A stretch of DNA of 40,441 nt, from positions 1 through 40,441 of the forward strand of contig JAEUHJ010000053.1 in NCBI GenBank assembly GCA_016795375.1, given 5' to 3'. The notes beneath the pieces are model-generated. The model saw only the letters and a program-made list of their open reading frames with translations. It ran no database searches and had not been told where the DNA came from. This document shows positions 1 through 8,176 of this stretch, piece by piece. Origin of the DNA: Verrucomicrobiaceae bacterium (GTDB lineage Bacteria > Verrucomicrobiota > Verrucomicrobiia > Verrucomicrobiales > Verrucomicrobiaceae). Both the position numbers and the translations under genes were made by a program. Position 1 is the stretch's first letter; the number at the start of each line of letters is the position of its first letter.

Positions 1-5
1 TCCGA

Positions 6-1034
6 ATGAAGACCTCCTGGCCCATCCGCCTCGTGCGCGCGTTGTTTTTCGCGTTTTCCGTCTTCATCGGCATGGCGATCGCCACCGGCCTGCAGCAGGA
101 GGCGTGGACGGGCGCGGTGAGCGGCGCGGTGTTCATGGGGCTGCTCATGGTGCTGGACGTGATCCTGGCGCGTTTCACACTGCGTGATTTCTCGCATGCG
201 ACGCTGGGGCTGGCGGTGGGCTTGTTCTGCGCGTGGCTGGTCACACGGATCGGTGTGTTCCAGCTCGCCTACTTTCAGAACCACGCGAATGGCGACACGC
301 TGCAAAACATCGTGGAGATATGCATCTACGGCACGCTGGCGTTTTTTGGCGTCACGTTCGCGTTGCGCAGCGACCGTGACCAGTTCGCCTTTCTCATTCC
401 CTATGTGCGCTTCCGTCGCGATGGCTCGGAAGGCGAGCCGATGCTGCTGGACACGAATGTGATCATCGACGGCCGGCTGCCTGGCGTGTTCGCCACGGGC
501 TTTCTCAGCGGCGCGGTGGTGGTGCCGCGCTTTGTGCTCGATGAACTGCAACGTCTGTCAGATTCTGCCGAGGCGACGAAGGCCATGCGCGGGAAACGCG
601 GGCTGGAGATGATGGAAAAGCTGCGCGTCATGCCGGGAATGACCGTTTCGATCCATGAGGAGGGCGGTGGTTCCGCCAGCGCCCAGGTGGACACGCGGCT
701 TGTCACGCTGGCGCGCGAGCTGAACGCCCGCCTGCTCACGAATGACGACAACTTGATCAAAGTGGCCCGCCTGCGCGGCATCACGGTGCTGAGTTTTCAC
801 GAGCTGGCCGCCGCGCTGCATCCTGAGCTCGGCGTGGGAGATGAATTGAAGCTGCCGCTCACCAAGCCTGGCAAGGACAGGAGCCAGGCCGTGGGCTACC
901 TGCCGGACGGCACCATGATCGTGGTGAACAACGCCGCGTCCAGGATCGGCCAGACGGTGGACGTGGTCGTCTCCGGCACGCTGCCGACAAGCGCCGGCCG
1001 TTTGATCTTCGCAGAGATCAAAGCGGACGCATGA
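6..1034 (+). CDS. PIN-TRAM domain membrane protein (YacL-like)
   Basis: A 342-residue protein. The first ~125 residues hold about four hydrophobic segments. A PIN nuclease fold follows, starting at the motif MLLDTNVIIDGRL near residue 146, with later acidic residues in DELQRL and LTNDDNL. The last ~70 residues look like a TRAM nucleic-acid-binding domain. This order matches the YacL family of membrane-anchored PIN-TRAM proteins, whose RNase role is inferred from the fold; the substrate is unknown. The ATG at 6 is almost at the window edge, so a slightly longer upstream start cannot be excluded. Its end overlaps the convergent protease gene by 17 bp. Confidence 0.85.
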   Translation: MKTSWPIRLVRALFFAFSVFIGMAIATGLQQEAWTGAVSGAVFMGLLMVLDVILARFTLRDFSHATLGLAVGLFCAWLVTRIGVFQLAYFQNHANGDTLQNIVEICIYGTLAFFGVTFALRSDRDQFAFLIPYVRFRRDGSEGEPMLLDTNVIIDGRLPGVFATGFLSGAVVVPRFVLDELQRLSDSAEATKAMRGKRGLEMMEKLRVMPGMTVSIHEEGGGSASAQVDTRLVTLARELNARLLTNDDNLIKVARLRGITVLSFHELAAALHPELGVGDELKLPLTKPGKDRSQAVGYLPDGTMIVVNNAASRIGQTVDVVVSGTLPTSAGRLIFAEIKADA

Positions 1035-2022
1035 TGCGCCTGCGCCGCGCCGCGCTCCACAGCCCAGCAAGTGCCACCAGCATCGCGGAACGGGGCTCTG
1101 GAACCACTGCGATGGACATGATCTCCGCCGCGTTGGTGGAGATGCGGGACGCATACATGCCGGACGGGTTGTCCAGCGGCAGGTCGGGGATGAACGTCCA
1201 CCCAAACGCGTCCGAGCCTTGATAAAGACCACCCCGGTCAAACAATGCGGCGTCGAAGTCGGAGCCGTCACCGGTGATGTTGTTCGTGTCGAAGCGGCCG
1301 TCGATGCTGTAGTTCACGCCGGCCAGCTTCCACACGCCGCCATCATTCACGAAGACGCCGCCGCCGGAGTCGCCAACGGAGAGCGTGGCCTCCTCGGTGG
1401 TGCCGCCGGCGCTGAAGCTGGCCGCGAGCAGGTCGCCGAGCGCGCTGGAGTAAATGCCGCCGACCGTATTGCTGCCCCAGCGTGCGCTGCCGTCGGGGGT
1501 GCCGTGCTTCCAGCCGTGCAGATTTCCGCCGGCCAGCACCTCCGCGCCACGCGGGCCGCCGCGGCCCATGGTCACCATGGTCATGCTGGTTTCGAGGGAA
1601 CCGGTGTAGAGAGGCGCATAAGCCGGAAAATATTCCTGCACTTTGAAGATGCGCAAATCCGTGCCGCTGATGTCCCAATAGCCGGCGCCGCCGTTGACGG
1701 CGCTGTCGATATTGTAAGTCACATCGGAGCCGCCGTTGAAGATGCCGCTATGCGTGAACGTGCCACCCTGCGTGCCGAAGTGCTGCGCGGTGATGAAATA
1801 CTGAGGCGCGATGATCGTGCCGAGAAACGCGCCATACATGCCCTGATGCTGCCAGCCGGAGTCCGCGAAGATGCCGCCGGGCGCGGAGGTGTTGTGACTG
1901 GGGTCGTCCGTGCCGTGAAACAAAACAGCGCCGCAGTTTGTCACGCACAGCAGCCACAGGGCGGCGGACACAGGCAGAAGGCCTCTGCGGACGATCGCAA
2001 TGGAGGCGGTGCGTGTTGACAT
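1018..2022 (-). CDS. secreted trypsin-like serine protease with PEP-CTERM anchor
   Basis: A 334-residue protein from the ATG at 2022; a longer frame to 2085 exists, but this start puts the hydrophobic signal segment at residues ~12-33. The chymotrypsin-fold triad is visible: His81 in FITAQH, probably Asp122 in TDLRIF, and Ser219 in GDSGGG. The C-terminus has VPEP, a hydrophobic stretch and an Arg-rich tail, which is the PEP-CTERM sorting signal read by exosortase/archaeosortase-type systems. The protein is therefore probably exported and processed at the envelope. The substrate is unknown. It overlaps the convergent PIN-TRAM gene by 17 bp. The Gln in TAQH, where TAAH is usual, is a mild variation. 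Confidence 0.85.
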   Translation of the reverse strand: MSTRTASIAIVRRGLLPVSAALWLLCVTNCGAVLFHGTDDPSHNTSAPGGIFADSGWQHQGMYGAFLGTIIAPQYFITAQHFGTQGGTFTHSGIFNGGSDVTYNIDSAVNGGAGYWDISGTDLRIFKVQEYFPAYAPLYTGSLETSMTMVTMGRGGPRGAEVLAGGNLHGWKHGTPDGSARWGSNTVGGIYSSALGDLLAASFSAGGTTEEATLSVGDSGGGVFVNDGGVWKLAGVNYSIDGRFDTNNITGDGSDFDAALFDRGGLYQGSDAFGWTFIPDLPLDNPSGMYASRISTNAAEIMSIAVVPEPRSAMLVALAGLWSAARRRRIMRPL

Positions 2023-2177
2023 GGGGAACTGTCCCACCCTGATTTTTAATTGCCATAAAATCTTGCAATGCGGGCGCAAAATCATACCTCGCTCTTAATC
2101 ACGCGTTGCTCTCGGTGGAAATCGAGGCTCGACACAGCGCTCATTTTTGTTAAGGGAACCCTTTTCGTGACGCAGAA

Positions 2178-3524
2178 ATGAAAAGCAGATGGCTCAACGT
2201 GATGAGTGCCTGCATTCTCCCGCCGGTTGTCGGCGTCGGAGTCTGCGGCGGTATCATCCATCTCTTGAAGAATCATGAGTTGTTCCGCCCTGGAGCGGTC
2301 GTCATGCCGGCCGCGTCAGCGGGCAAGACACGTCAGGGCAGGTTGAGCGAGGCCGCCGCTGAAATCCGCGCCGCGTTGCCGCTGGATGTCACGCTCACTC
2401 CCGCGCTGGCGCCGCTCATGCCGACCAATGTGGAGGAGGAGGCGCTCAGCCGCCTCACCGGCGCGGCGGCCGTCAAACCACCGCCGCCAAAGCGCGCGAA
2501 CCCCGATTCACAGGCCGCGCGGAAGGCGGTTCCGGCGAAAAAAATTGCTGTGGTCACCACCATGCCACGTCCCTGGCGTCCGCTGTTCGATCCCATCGTG
2601 GAGCATTGGACGAAACTGATGCCGCGCACCGACGCGTTGCCGCAGGTCTATCAGGCGGTGCTCAACGATGATCCGGCGCACCTCGCCCGCCTCGTCGCGC
2701 TCGGCATTTCACCACACGAAAAGACCCTCGGCGGCGACACGCCGCTCTGCGCCGCCGTGCGCATGGGCCGCGCCGAATGTGTGCGGGTTCTCGCCCTTTC
2801 TGGCGTGGACATGAACGAACCTGCGCATGAAAAGCAGCCGCCGATCGCCATCGCAGTCCTGCGCCGCAACACGGGAGTGCTCCAGGCGCTCATCGACGCC
2901 GGAGTCGATCCCAACACACGCTTCAAAACGCCTGTCCTCCAATCCCTCATTGATCGCTGCCAGATCAAGGACCTGCGCAACGCCCTGGAAAGCGACCGCG
3001 GCATCACGCCGCTCATCTGCTGCGCCGCCCGTGGGGATGTCGAAGGCGCGGTCACACTTATGCGCGCCGGTGCGCGACCCGGCCTCTGCACCACACGCTA
3101 TCATCGTTACCCCATCAACTTCGCCGCCACTCAGGGCTATCTCTTCCTCATGCGCGTGCTGTTGGGACGCGATCCCGAGTCCGAGCCGGACACGCTCGTC
3201 ACCGTCGATCTCTCCAGCCAGCGCGCCTGGGTGATGAAACAGGGCCGCGTCATCAACACCACCGTCATCTCCACCGGGCGCGAAGGCTACGGTACGCCGG
3301 CCGGACGCTACGTCATCACCGACAAGCACACCTCGCATGTCTCCACGCTCTATCATGTGAACATGCCCTGGTTCATGCGCCTGAACTGCGGTGCCATCGG
3401 CCTGCACAGCGGCTACGTCACCGGCCGTCCGGCATCGCACGGCTGCATCCGCCTGCCGTATCAGAAGGCGAAGGAGTTCTTCAGCCAGGTGCGCGTGGGC
3501 GACGAGGTGCAGATCGTTTATTAA
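2178..3524 (+). CDS. ankyrin-repeat L,D-transpeptidase (YkuD domain)
   Basis: A 448-residue protein. An N-terminal hydrophobic segment (residues ~8-28) acts as signal or anchor. A Pro/Ala/Lys-rich linker follows, then ankyrin-type repeats at about 155-330 (for example GDTPLCAAVRMG and GITPLICCAARG), then a YkuD catalytic domain from ~338 to the end. The active site is clear: His410 in LHSG and Cys423 in SHGCIRLP. YkuD enzymes form 3-3 peptidoglycan cross-links or attach proteins to murein in the periplasm. The ankyrin region probably mediates a protein contact (inference). The gene converges on mpl with a 4-bp stop-codon overlap, so two murein-related genes face each other. Confidence 0.9.
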   Translation: MKSRWLNVMSACILPPVVGVGVCGGIIHLLKNHELFRPGAVVMPAASAGKTRQGRLSEAAAEIRAALPLDVTLTPALAPLMPTNVEEEALSRLTGAAAVKPPPPKRANPDSQAARKAVPAKKIAVVTTMPRPWRPLFDPIVEHWTKLMPRTDALPQVYQAVLNDDPAHLARLVALGISPHEKTLGGDTPLCAAVRMGRAECVRVLALSGVDMNEPAHEKQPPIAIAVLRRNTGVLQALIDAGVDPNTRFKTPVLQSLIDRCQIKDLRNALESDRGITPLICCAARGDVEGAVTLMRAGARPGLCTTRYHRYPINFAATQGYLFLMRVLLGRDPESEPDTLVTVDLSSQRAWVMKQGRVINTTVISTGREGYGTPAGRYVITDKHTSHVSTLYHVNMPWFMRLNCGAIGLHSGYVTGRPASHGCIRLPYQKAKEFFSQVRVGDEVQIVY

Positions 3525-4906
3525 AGCGTCCCCAGCAGCTTGTCGTGGATGCCGTCAAAGCCACCGTTGCTGAAGACGACGATCACATCACCGTCGCGGC
3601 TTTCGGCCTTCAAGCGGCTCACGATCGCATCCGTGTTCGCCTCGAACCAGCATGGCCTGCCGCGTGCGGTCACGGCGGCGGCCACCTTCGCGGTGTCGAG
3701 CCGCTGATCAGCGGCCACTTTCTCCGGATTGGCCACGGCGGCGATCACGGAGGCGTCGGCCTCGGCCAGCGCTTCGATCAGTTCGTTCTGCAAAACATTG
3801 CGGCGGCTCGTGTTTGATCGCGGTTCGAACAACGCCCACAGGCGGCGGCCGTTGTAGCGCTGGCGCAGGCCGCGCAGCGTCTCGCGGATCGCGGTCGGAT
3901 GATGGCCGAAGTCGTCGATCACCGTGATGCCGTGCGCCGTGCCTCGCTCCTGCTGGCGGCGGCGGATGCCGCGGAAACTCAGCAGCCCGGCGCGGATCTC
4001 GTCGTCGCCCAACCCGCCGAAGCGGCCGACGCACACGCACATCGCTGCGTTGCGGGCGTTGAACTCGCCGACCATCGGCACTTCAAACGCGTCGCCATTG
4101 ATCGTGAACTTCGTGCTCTCCGGCGTGGTGCCGGTGATCTGGATGCGGAAGTCGCACGTCGGCCCCAGACCGACTGTTTTCAGTGGCGCGGGGCATTTGG
4201 CGCGCAACGTCAGGCAGTTCGGATCGTCACCATTGATGAGCACGAGCCCGTTGCGCGGCACCGTGTTCAAAAAGCGCTGAAACGAGAGCAGGATGGCGTC
4301 GAGGTCCGGGAAGATGTCCGCGTGGTCGAACTCGATGTTGTTCACGATCGCGCATTCCGGCAGGTAGTGCAGGAATTTGCTGCGCTTGTCGAAGTAGGCC
4401 GTGTCGTACTCGTCACCCTCGATCACAAAGAGGTCCGAATGTGTGAAGCGCGCCCCGGACTCGAAATTCTCCGGCACGCCCCCGATCATGAAGCCGGGGT
4501 TTTTGCCCGCGCGCTCGAACAGCCACGCCAGCATGGTGGTGGTGGTCGTTTTGCCGTGCGTGCCGCTCACCACGAAGCTGCGCTTCCCCTGGATGACCTG
4601 CTGCTTCAGCAGCTCCGCCATCGAGACATACGGCAGCTTCTTCTCCAGCAGCGTCTCCAGTTCGGGATTGCCGCGCGAGATCGCGTTGCCCACCACATAC
4701 ACATCCGCAGCAGGCGGCAGGTTCTCCGGCTTGTAGCCTTCGGTGACGGTGATGCCCGCGCCGCGCAGCACATCGCTCATCGGCGGGTAAACCTGGGCGT
4801 CGGAGCCGCTGATCGTGTGGCCCAGCGCCCGCAACGCGACCGCAGTCGAGCCCATGGCCGTGCCGCAGATGCCGATGAGATGAATGTGCTTGGTGTTGGA
4901 TGACAT
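3521..4906 (-). CDS. mpl: UDP-N-acetylmuramate:L-alanyl-gamma-D-glutamyl-meso-diaminopimelate ligase
   Basis: A 461-residue Mur-ligase family protein of normal Mpl length. The N-terminal Rossmann segment reads HLIGICGTAMGS, and the ATP-binding loop is GTHGKTTTT with Lys119. Further family motifs are EGDEYDTAYFDKRSKF and DDFGHHPTAI. Mpl joins the tripeptide released in murein turnover to UDP-MurNAc in the cytoplasm, returning it to precursor synthesis. MurC is the closest alternative, but the GTAMGS start, the YDTAYFDKRSKF segment and the length favour Mpl. The ATG at 4906 has no obvious Shine-Dalgarno sequence. The convergent neighbour is an L,D-transpeptidase, which fits a murein theme. Confidence 0.95.
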   Translation of the reverse strand: MSSNTKHIHLIGICGTAMGSTAVALRALGHTISGSDAQVYPPMSDVLRGAGITVTEGYKPENLPPAADVYVVGNAISRGNPELETLLEKKLPYVSMAELLKQQVIQGKRSFVVSGTHGKTTTTTMLAWLFERAGKNPGFMIGGVPENFESGARFTHSDLFVIEGDEYDTAYFDKRSKFLHYLPECAIVNNIEFDHADIFPDLDAILLSFQRFLNTVPRNGLVLINGDDPNCLTLRAKCPAPLKTVGLGPTCDFRIQITGTTPESTKFTINGDAFEVPMVGEFNARNAAMCVCVGRFGGLGDDEIRAGLLSFRGIRRRQQERGTAHGITVIDDFGHHPTAIRETLRGLRQRYNGRRLWALFEPRSNTSRRNVLQNELIEALAEADASVIAAVANPEKVAADQRLDTAKVAAAVTARGRPCWFEANTDAIVSRLKAESRDGDVIVVFSNGGFDGIHDKLLGTL

Positions 4907-5023
4907 GAAAAGGAGTGGCGGGAAATTAAGCCGGACTTGGCCCGCCCGTCCGCAAAAAAGTTGGCTTTCCAGGAATAAACCTGCCCGGCATCACTCCCAT
5001 TTGAAAATGGCCTGCCCGCCCTC

Positions 5024-5614
5024 ATGGAACTCACCCTCGATTTCGGCTTTGAATGGTCCGCATCCCGCCCGATAGCTCGCCGCGTGTCAGACTCCCCGCC
5101 CAGCTTCGAGCAGATCGTGGACGCCCACTACCAGGGGCTCCACCGCTTCGCGCTGAGCATGTGCCGTAGCGAGGCCACGGCGCAGGATCTCGTGCAGCAG
5201 ACCTTTCTGCAGTGGGCGCGGAAGGGGCACACGCTCCGTGATGCCTCGAAGGTCAAAACCTGGCTCTATACCACGATTTATCGCGAGTGGCTGAGCATCG
5301 CACGGCGGGAGAAAAAGCACGAGCAGGTCGAATTCGAGCCGGATGTGCATGGCGCGGTCCAAAATGACGACGACGGCGGAAACCCGCGCGTGGACGGCGT
5401 CACGCTGCAAAAGGCGCTCGAACAGCTCGCCCCGACCTATCGCGCGCCACTCGTGCTTTTTTACATCAAGGAGCTGTCCTATCGCGAAATCGCCGGAACG
5501 CTCGGCATCCCCATCGGCACCGTGATGTCCCGCCTCTCGCGTGCGAAGGATCAACTCCGTGCCGTCCTGCTCCGCCTCGAACAAAACATCATCCCCGCCG
5601 CCTTCAGATCGTGA
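5024..5614 (+). CDS. ECF-type RNA polymerase sigma factor
   Basis: A 196-residue sigma-70 family protein of the extracytoplasmic function class. Region 2 spans about residues 28-97 (FEQIVDAHYQGLHRFAL through KVKTWLYTTIYREWL). Region 4 spans about 130-185 and contains a helix-turn-helix (LSYREIAGTLGIPIGTVMSRL). A GTG at 5084, just before the conserved part, is an alternative start that would remove a 20-residue extension not typical of the family. The stop codon overlaps the GTG start of the next gene in a GTGA, so the two are probably translationally coupled. That partner has a membrane segment and probably controls this sigma factor. Confidence 0.93.
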   Translation: MELTLDFGFEWSASRPIARRVSDSPPSFEQIVDAHYQGLHRFALSMCRSEATAQDLVQQTFLQWARKGHTLRDASKVKTWLYTTIYREWLSIARREKKHEQVEFEPDVHGAVQNDDDGGNPRVDGVTLQKALEQLAPTYRAPLVLFYIKELSYREIAGTLGIPIGTVMSRLSRAKDQLRAVLLRLEQNIIPAAFRS

Positions 5615-6345
5615 ACCGCGAAGAAACCAGACTCGAACTCGATGCCACGACGCTCCGCCCTCAGGACGCGTCGCCGGAGGCGCGCGCTTTCGTGGAAAAG
5701 GACGCGGAACTGGCCGCATGGCATGAGAAACGCGCCGCCTTTGATGAGGCCGCGTCCGCCGCCTTCCAGCAAGCGGCCCCGCCGCATGGTTTGCGTGAAG
5801 GCATCCTGCGCGTCATGAAAATGCCGGTGAAAAAGCGCCCGCTGCGCTGGATCACACCGACCGCCATCGCCGCTGCGGCCTGCGTGGCCTTTGGCTGGGC
5901 GCTCCTGTGGCCGGCGAACAGCGCCATGGCCGCGTGGGAGAGTGATTCGCTCAACGCCGTCGCCAAGGTCGAGTACGGCGTGACGCGGCTCGATCAAAAA
6001 GCCACGTCATTCGAGGCGGTGCGGAAACACCTCACGCGGAGCGAGTGCCCATGCCCCAGCGCCCTGCCGCCTGGCCTCGCCGGGCTGAGAACCTATGGCT
6101 GCAAACGTGTGCAGGTTGAGGGCCGCGCCGCCACGATCATCTGTTTTGAATTGCAGCCGGGCCGCGAGGCGCACCTCGTCGTGCTCGACAACACCGGCCT
6201 CTGCGACTGCCCTGCGGCGGACGAGCCTTGTTTCAAATCGTCGAAAAACTGGCGCTATGCCTCGTGGAGCCACGGCTCGCAGGCCTACATGCTCGCCACC
6301 ACGGCGGATGAGGCGGCGCTGAAAAAGCTGTTCGGGCTGACTTAA
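5611..6345 (+). CDS. putative membrane anti-sigma partner with Cys-rich periplasmic domain
   Basis: A 244-residue protein starting at GTG 5611, overlapping the sigma factor stop by 4 bp. The N-terminal ~75 residues are hydrophilic and presumably cytoplasmic. One membrane segment lies at residues ~80-100, and the rest should be periplasmic. That outer part holds seven cysteines (146, 148, 164, 178, 198, 200, 207), including CPC and CDC pairs. The position and topology suggest an anti-sigma factor, but no zinc-binding HxxxCxxC anti-sigma motif is visible in the N-terminus, so the role is inferred. The cysteines could bind metal or sense redox state. It ends in a 4-bp overlap with the convergent metE-like gene. 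Confidence 0.8.
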   Translation: MNREETRLELDATTLRPQDASPEARAFVEKDAELAAWHEKRAAFDEAASAAFQQAAPPHGLREGILRVMKMPVKKRPLRWITPTAIAAAACVAFGWALLWPANSAMAAWESDSLNAVAKVEYGVTRLDQKATSFEAVRKHLTRSECPCPSALPPGLAGLRTYGCKRVQVEGRAATIICFELQPGREAHLVVLDNTGLCDCPAADEPCFKSSKNWRYASWSHGSQAYMLATTADEAALKKLFGLT

Positions 6346-7334
6346 CGCCCCTCGAACCTGTCACGGCCCTTCGCCAGCGCTTCGATCTTGCGGTCGGCGA
6401 TGCTGCGTTTGAGCATCCAGAAGCCACAATCGGGGTGAATGAATTTCACGCGGCCGGCTCCGAGCTTTTTCTCCGCGGCTTCGATGCGACGGGCGATTTC
6501 GTCGGCGGTTTCGACGTGGTTCACCTTGATGTCCACGACACCGAGGCCGACACCGATTTTTGGGTCGAGTTCCTTGAGCGCGTCGAGATCGGCCGCAGGA
6601 CGATGCGCGAGTTCGAGAACGAGATGATCGGCACGCAGTGAATTCAGAAACGTGATGAGCGCGGCCCACTCGCCTTTTTGAATCGTCTGGCCGCCGTAGT
6701 TGCCGAAGCAGAAATGGACGGCTTTCTGGCCTTTCACCGCGTCCAGCACGCGATTGATGCCTGCGGCAGCAATCGGCGCGTCGGCGGGATTGCCGGGAAT
6801 GTTCGCTTCATCGACTTGAACGCAGTCACATTGCAAATCGGCGGCTTGCGCGGCCAACGCGTCGGCGATGGCCATGTTCAACGCATTGAAGTCGTTGTAG
6901 TGCGTGTCCAGCAGCGTGCGGGCGAGCATGTAAGGGCTGGTCAGCGTGAATTTGAACGCGCCACCGGCCACTTTGCCCGCGCGGGCGCAGTCCTCGGCCA
7001 GATTGAGCACTCCTTCGGTGATGGGGCCGCGCACGACGGCGGCGGGCTTGCTGCGGAAGGCCATTTCATGCTTCGCACGAAACGCGGCGGTGTCCGCACG
7101 GCCCACGCGGCTGTCGATGCCGCCGAGCTTGTGGACGAAGTATTCGATCATGCCGTTGGTGTCGGGATGATTGACGTCGAAGCGATACAATTCGCCGTCC
7201 GTCGGCAGGTCGATGCCCGCCTGGCGCTGCGTGTCGAACACGACGCGTGTCGCGTCGATGACGGCGGCTTCGCTCGGCAGCGCGGAAAGCCAGTCAGGGA
7301 CAGGGTAGGAGCCGACGGTGGTGGTTTGGATCAT
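6342..7334 (-). CDS. cobalamin-independent methionine synthase-like methyltransferase (MetE C-terminal domain type)
   Basis: A 330-residue protein from ATG 7334, starting MIQTTTVGSYP as in stand-alone MetE C-terminal-domain proteins. The frame is open to 7478, but the upstream part is repeat sequence. The zinc-site residues expected of the family are present: His207 and Cys209 (HFCFGN), Glu241 (LVLELAH) and Cys303 (PDCGFW). Full-length MetE is about 750 residues with two barrels; this form has only the catalytic barrel, as in many archaeal-type proteins. It should transfer a methyl group to a thiol such as homocysteine; the methyl donor is uncertain. A phased repeat array ends 5 bp before the start codon. 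Confidence 0.85.
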   Translation of the reverse strand: MIQTTTVGSYPVPDWLSALPSEAAVIDATRVVFDTQRQAGIDLPTDGELYRFDVNHPDTNGMIEYFVHKLGGIDSRVGRADTAAFRAKHEMAFRSKPAAVVRGPITEGVLNLAEDCARAGKVAGGAFKFTLTSPYMLARTLLDTHYNDFNALNMAIADALAAQAADLQCDCVQVDEANIPGNPADAPIAAAGINRVLDAVKGQKAVHFCFGNYGGQTIQKGEWAALITFLNSLRADHLVLELAHRPAADLDALKELDPKIGVGLGVVDIKVNHVETADEIARRIEAAEKKLGAGRVKFIHPDCGFWMLKRSIADRKIEALAKGRDRFEGR

Positions 7335-7339
7335 GGCAG

Positions 7340-7374
7340 GTGGAGTGTGGAATGTGGAAGGCGGAATGGGAATG
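7340..7374. repeat. phased 7-bp repeat array, one arm
   Basis: Five consecutive heptads in exact 7-bp register, with units such as GTGGAAT, GTGGAAG and GCGGAAT. The array lies immediately upstream of the metE-like start codon. No inverted right arm is visible here, unlike the arrays at 10279 and 25176. Confidence 0.75.
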
Positions 7375-7383
7375 CGCGGGTGC

Positions 7384-7417
7384 GATTGTCCAAAGGCGGA
7401 GAGGCTTCCGCCATGCG
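7384..7417. repeat. 34-bp direct repeat, copy 1
   Basis: Matches positions 8141-8174 at 33 of 34 bases in the same orientation. It contains a small hairpin: GGCGGA at 7395-7400 pairs with TCCGCC at 7407-7412 across a 6-nt loop. The two copies bracket the nucleotidyltransferase pair. Confidence 0.9.
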
Positions 7418-7461
7418 AGAACCAGGGTGTTGTATGGGCACGGCGCAGCGGATGGAGGCGC

Positions 7462-7911
7462 TCATTTTCCCTCCGCACGTCGAAGTTCGTCCAGATCCGC
7501 GAGGTCCTGCGGGCGCCCGGCGTGCTTTTTTGCGCGGATCAGCTCTTTGCGGCCAAGGAAATGGATGGGGAATCCTTCCTCCGTGTCGATGGTGTGGTTT
7601 TTCCAGCAGGTGGCAAAGCGCAGATGCGGCAGTGAGGTGAGGAAATCGAAAAGCACCGGCGCTCGTCCGATCATGTATTGGAAGCTCTCCCTGGCGAAGT
7701 CGTCTGGCGTCACATCAATGAGCGGCATGCCAAACTCGCGAAAGGCGGTCATCACCATGGCTGCGTTCGCAACTGTGGGTTCCAGCCACAAGTCCAAGTC
7801 CTTGGTGAAGCGTGGCTGGGAGTAATGCATCGCTGCATAGCCACCGACAACGAGGTAGCGCACCTCATGCCTCGCGAACAGACGGAGCAAGTCTTTGAAA
7901 TCGGAGTTCAT
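7462..7911 (-). CDS. nucleotidyltransferase-fold protein (AbiEii/DUF6036-like)
   Basis: A 149-residue protein from ATG 7911, chosen because the conserved part starts with MNSDFKDLL; the open frame runs back to 8025. It has the minimal nucleotidyltransferase signature: Gly23-Gly24 in VVGGYA and Asp38/Asp40 in KDLDLWLE. Proteins of this type usually occur in two-gene modules, some acting as toxin-antitoxin or abortive-infection systems, but function here cannot be read from sequence. Its start lies inside the end of the upstream 73-codon gene (47-bp overlap). The pair sits between 34-bp direct repeats, which suggests it arrived as a unit. Confidence 0.8.
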   Translation of the reverse strand: MNSDFKDLLRLFARHEVRYLVVGGYAAMHYSQPRFTKDLDLWLEPTVANAAMVMTAFREFGMPLIDVTPDDFARESFQYMIGRAPVLFDFLTSLPHLRFATCWKNHTIDTEEGFPIHFLGRKELIRAKKHAGRPQDLADLDELRRAEGK

Positions 7912-8086
7912 CAGGGTTGCGCTTCTGGGCCAGCCAGGTTTCGACCACCAAATCCCAGGCTGCGGCGCGGATCGCAGCGCCTCCAGCCCGCTGCCAGAAC
8001 AGAATGTTCTGCGTGCGCATGTCATCCAGGCTGGCGCACTTCACAGCCTGCCAGCCGGCGCGTAAGGTGGTGGAGTCTTGAGCCAT
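7865..8086 (-). CDS. small partner of the nucleotidyltransferase (hypothetical)
   Basis: A 73-residue frame beginning MAQDSTTLRAGWQAVK, in a different frame from the nucleotidyltransferase and overlapping its start by 47 bp. Small genes that begin with a similar LR-GW segment often precede DUF6036-like nucleotidyltransferases, which supports a two-gene module; this is a recollection of family context, not a search. No enzymatic motif is visible. The long overlap leaves doubt about whether the last ~15 codons are used. Confidence 0.55.
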   Translation of the reverse strand: MAQDSTTLRAGWQAVKCASLDDMRTQNILFWQRAGGAAIRAAAWDLVVETWLAQKRNPDELRFQRLAPSVREA

Positions 8087-8140
8087 GCGGATGCCATGTT
8101 AATGAATCGGGCAAAATAGCAAGCGTTCCAACCGCAGGAC

Positions 8141-8174
8141 GATTGTCCGAAGGCGGAGAGGCTTCCGCCATGCG
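8141..8174. repeat. 34-bp direct repeat, copy 2
   Basis: The second copy of the element at 7384-7417, differing at one base. Its internal hairpin pairs 8152-8157 with 8164-8169. It ends 2 bp before the der stop codon. Confidence 0.9.
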
Positions 8175-8176
8175 CC

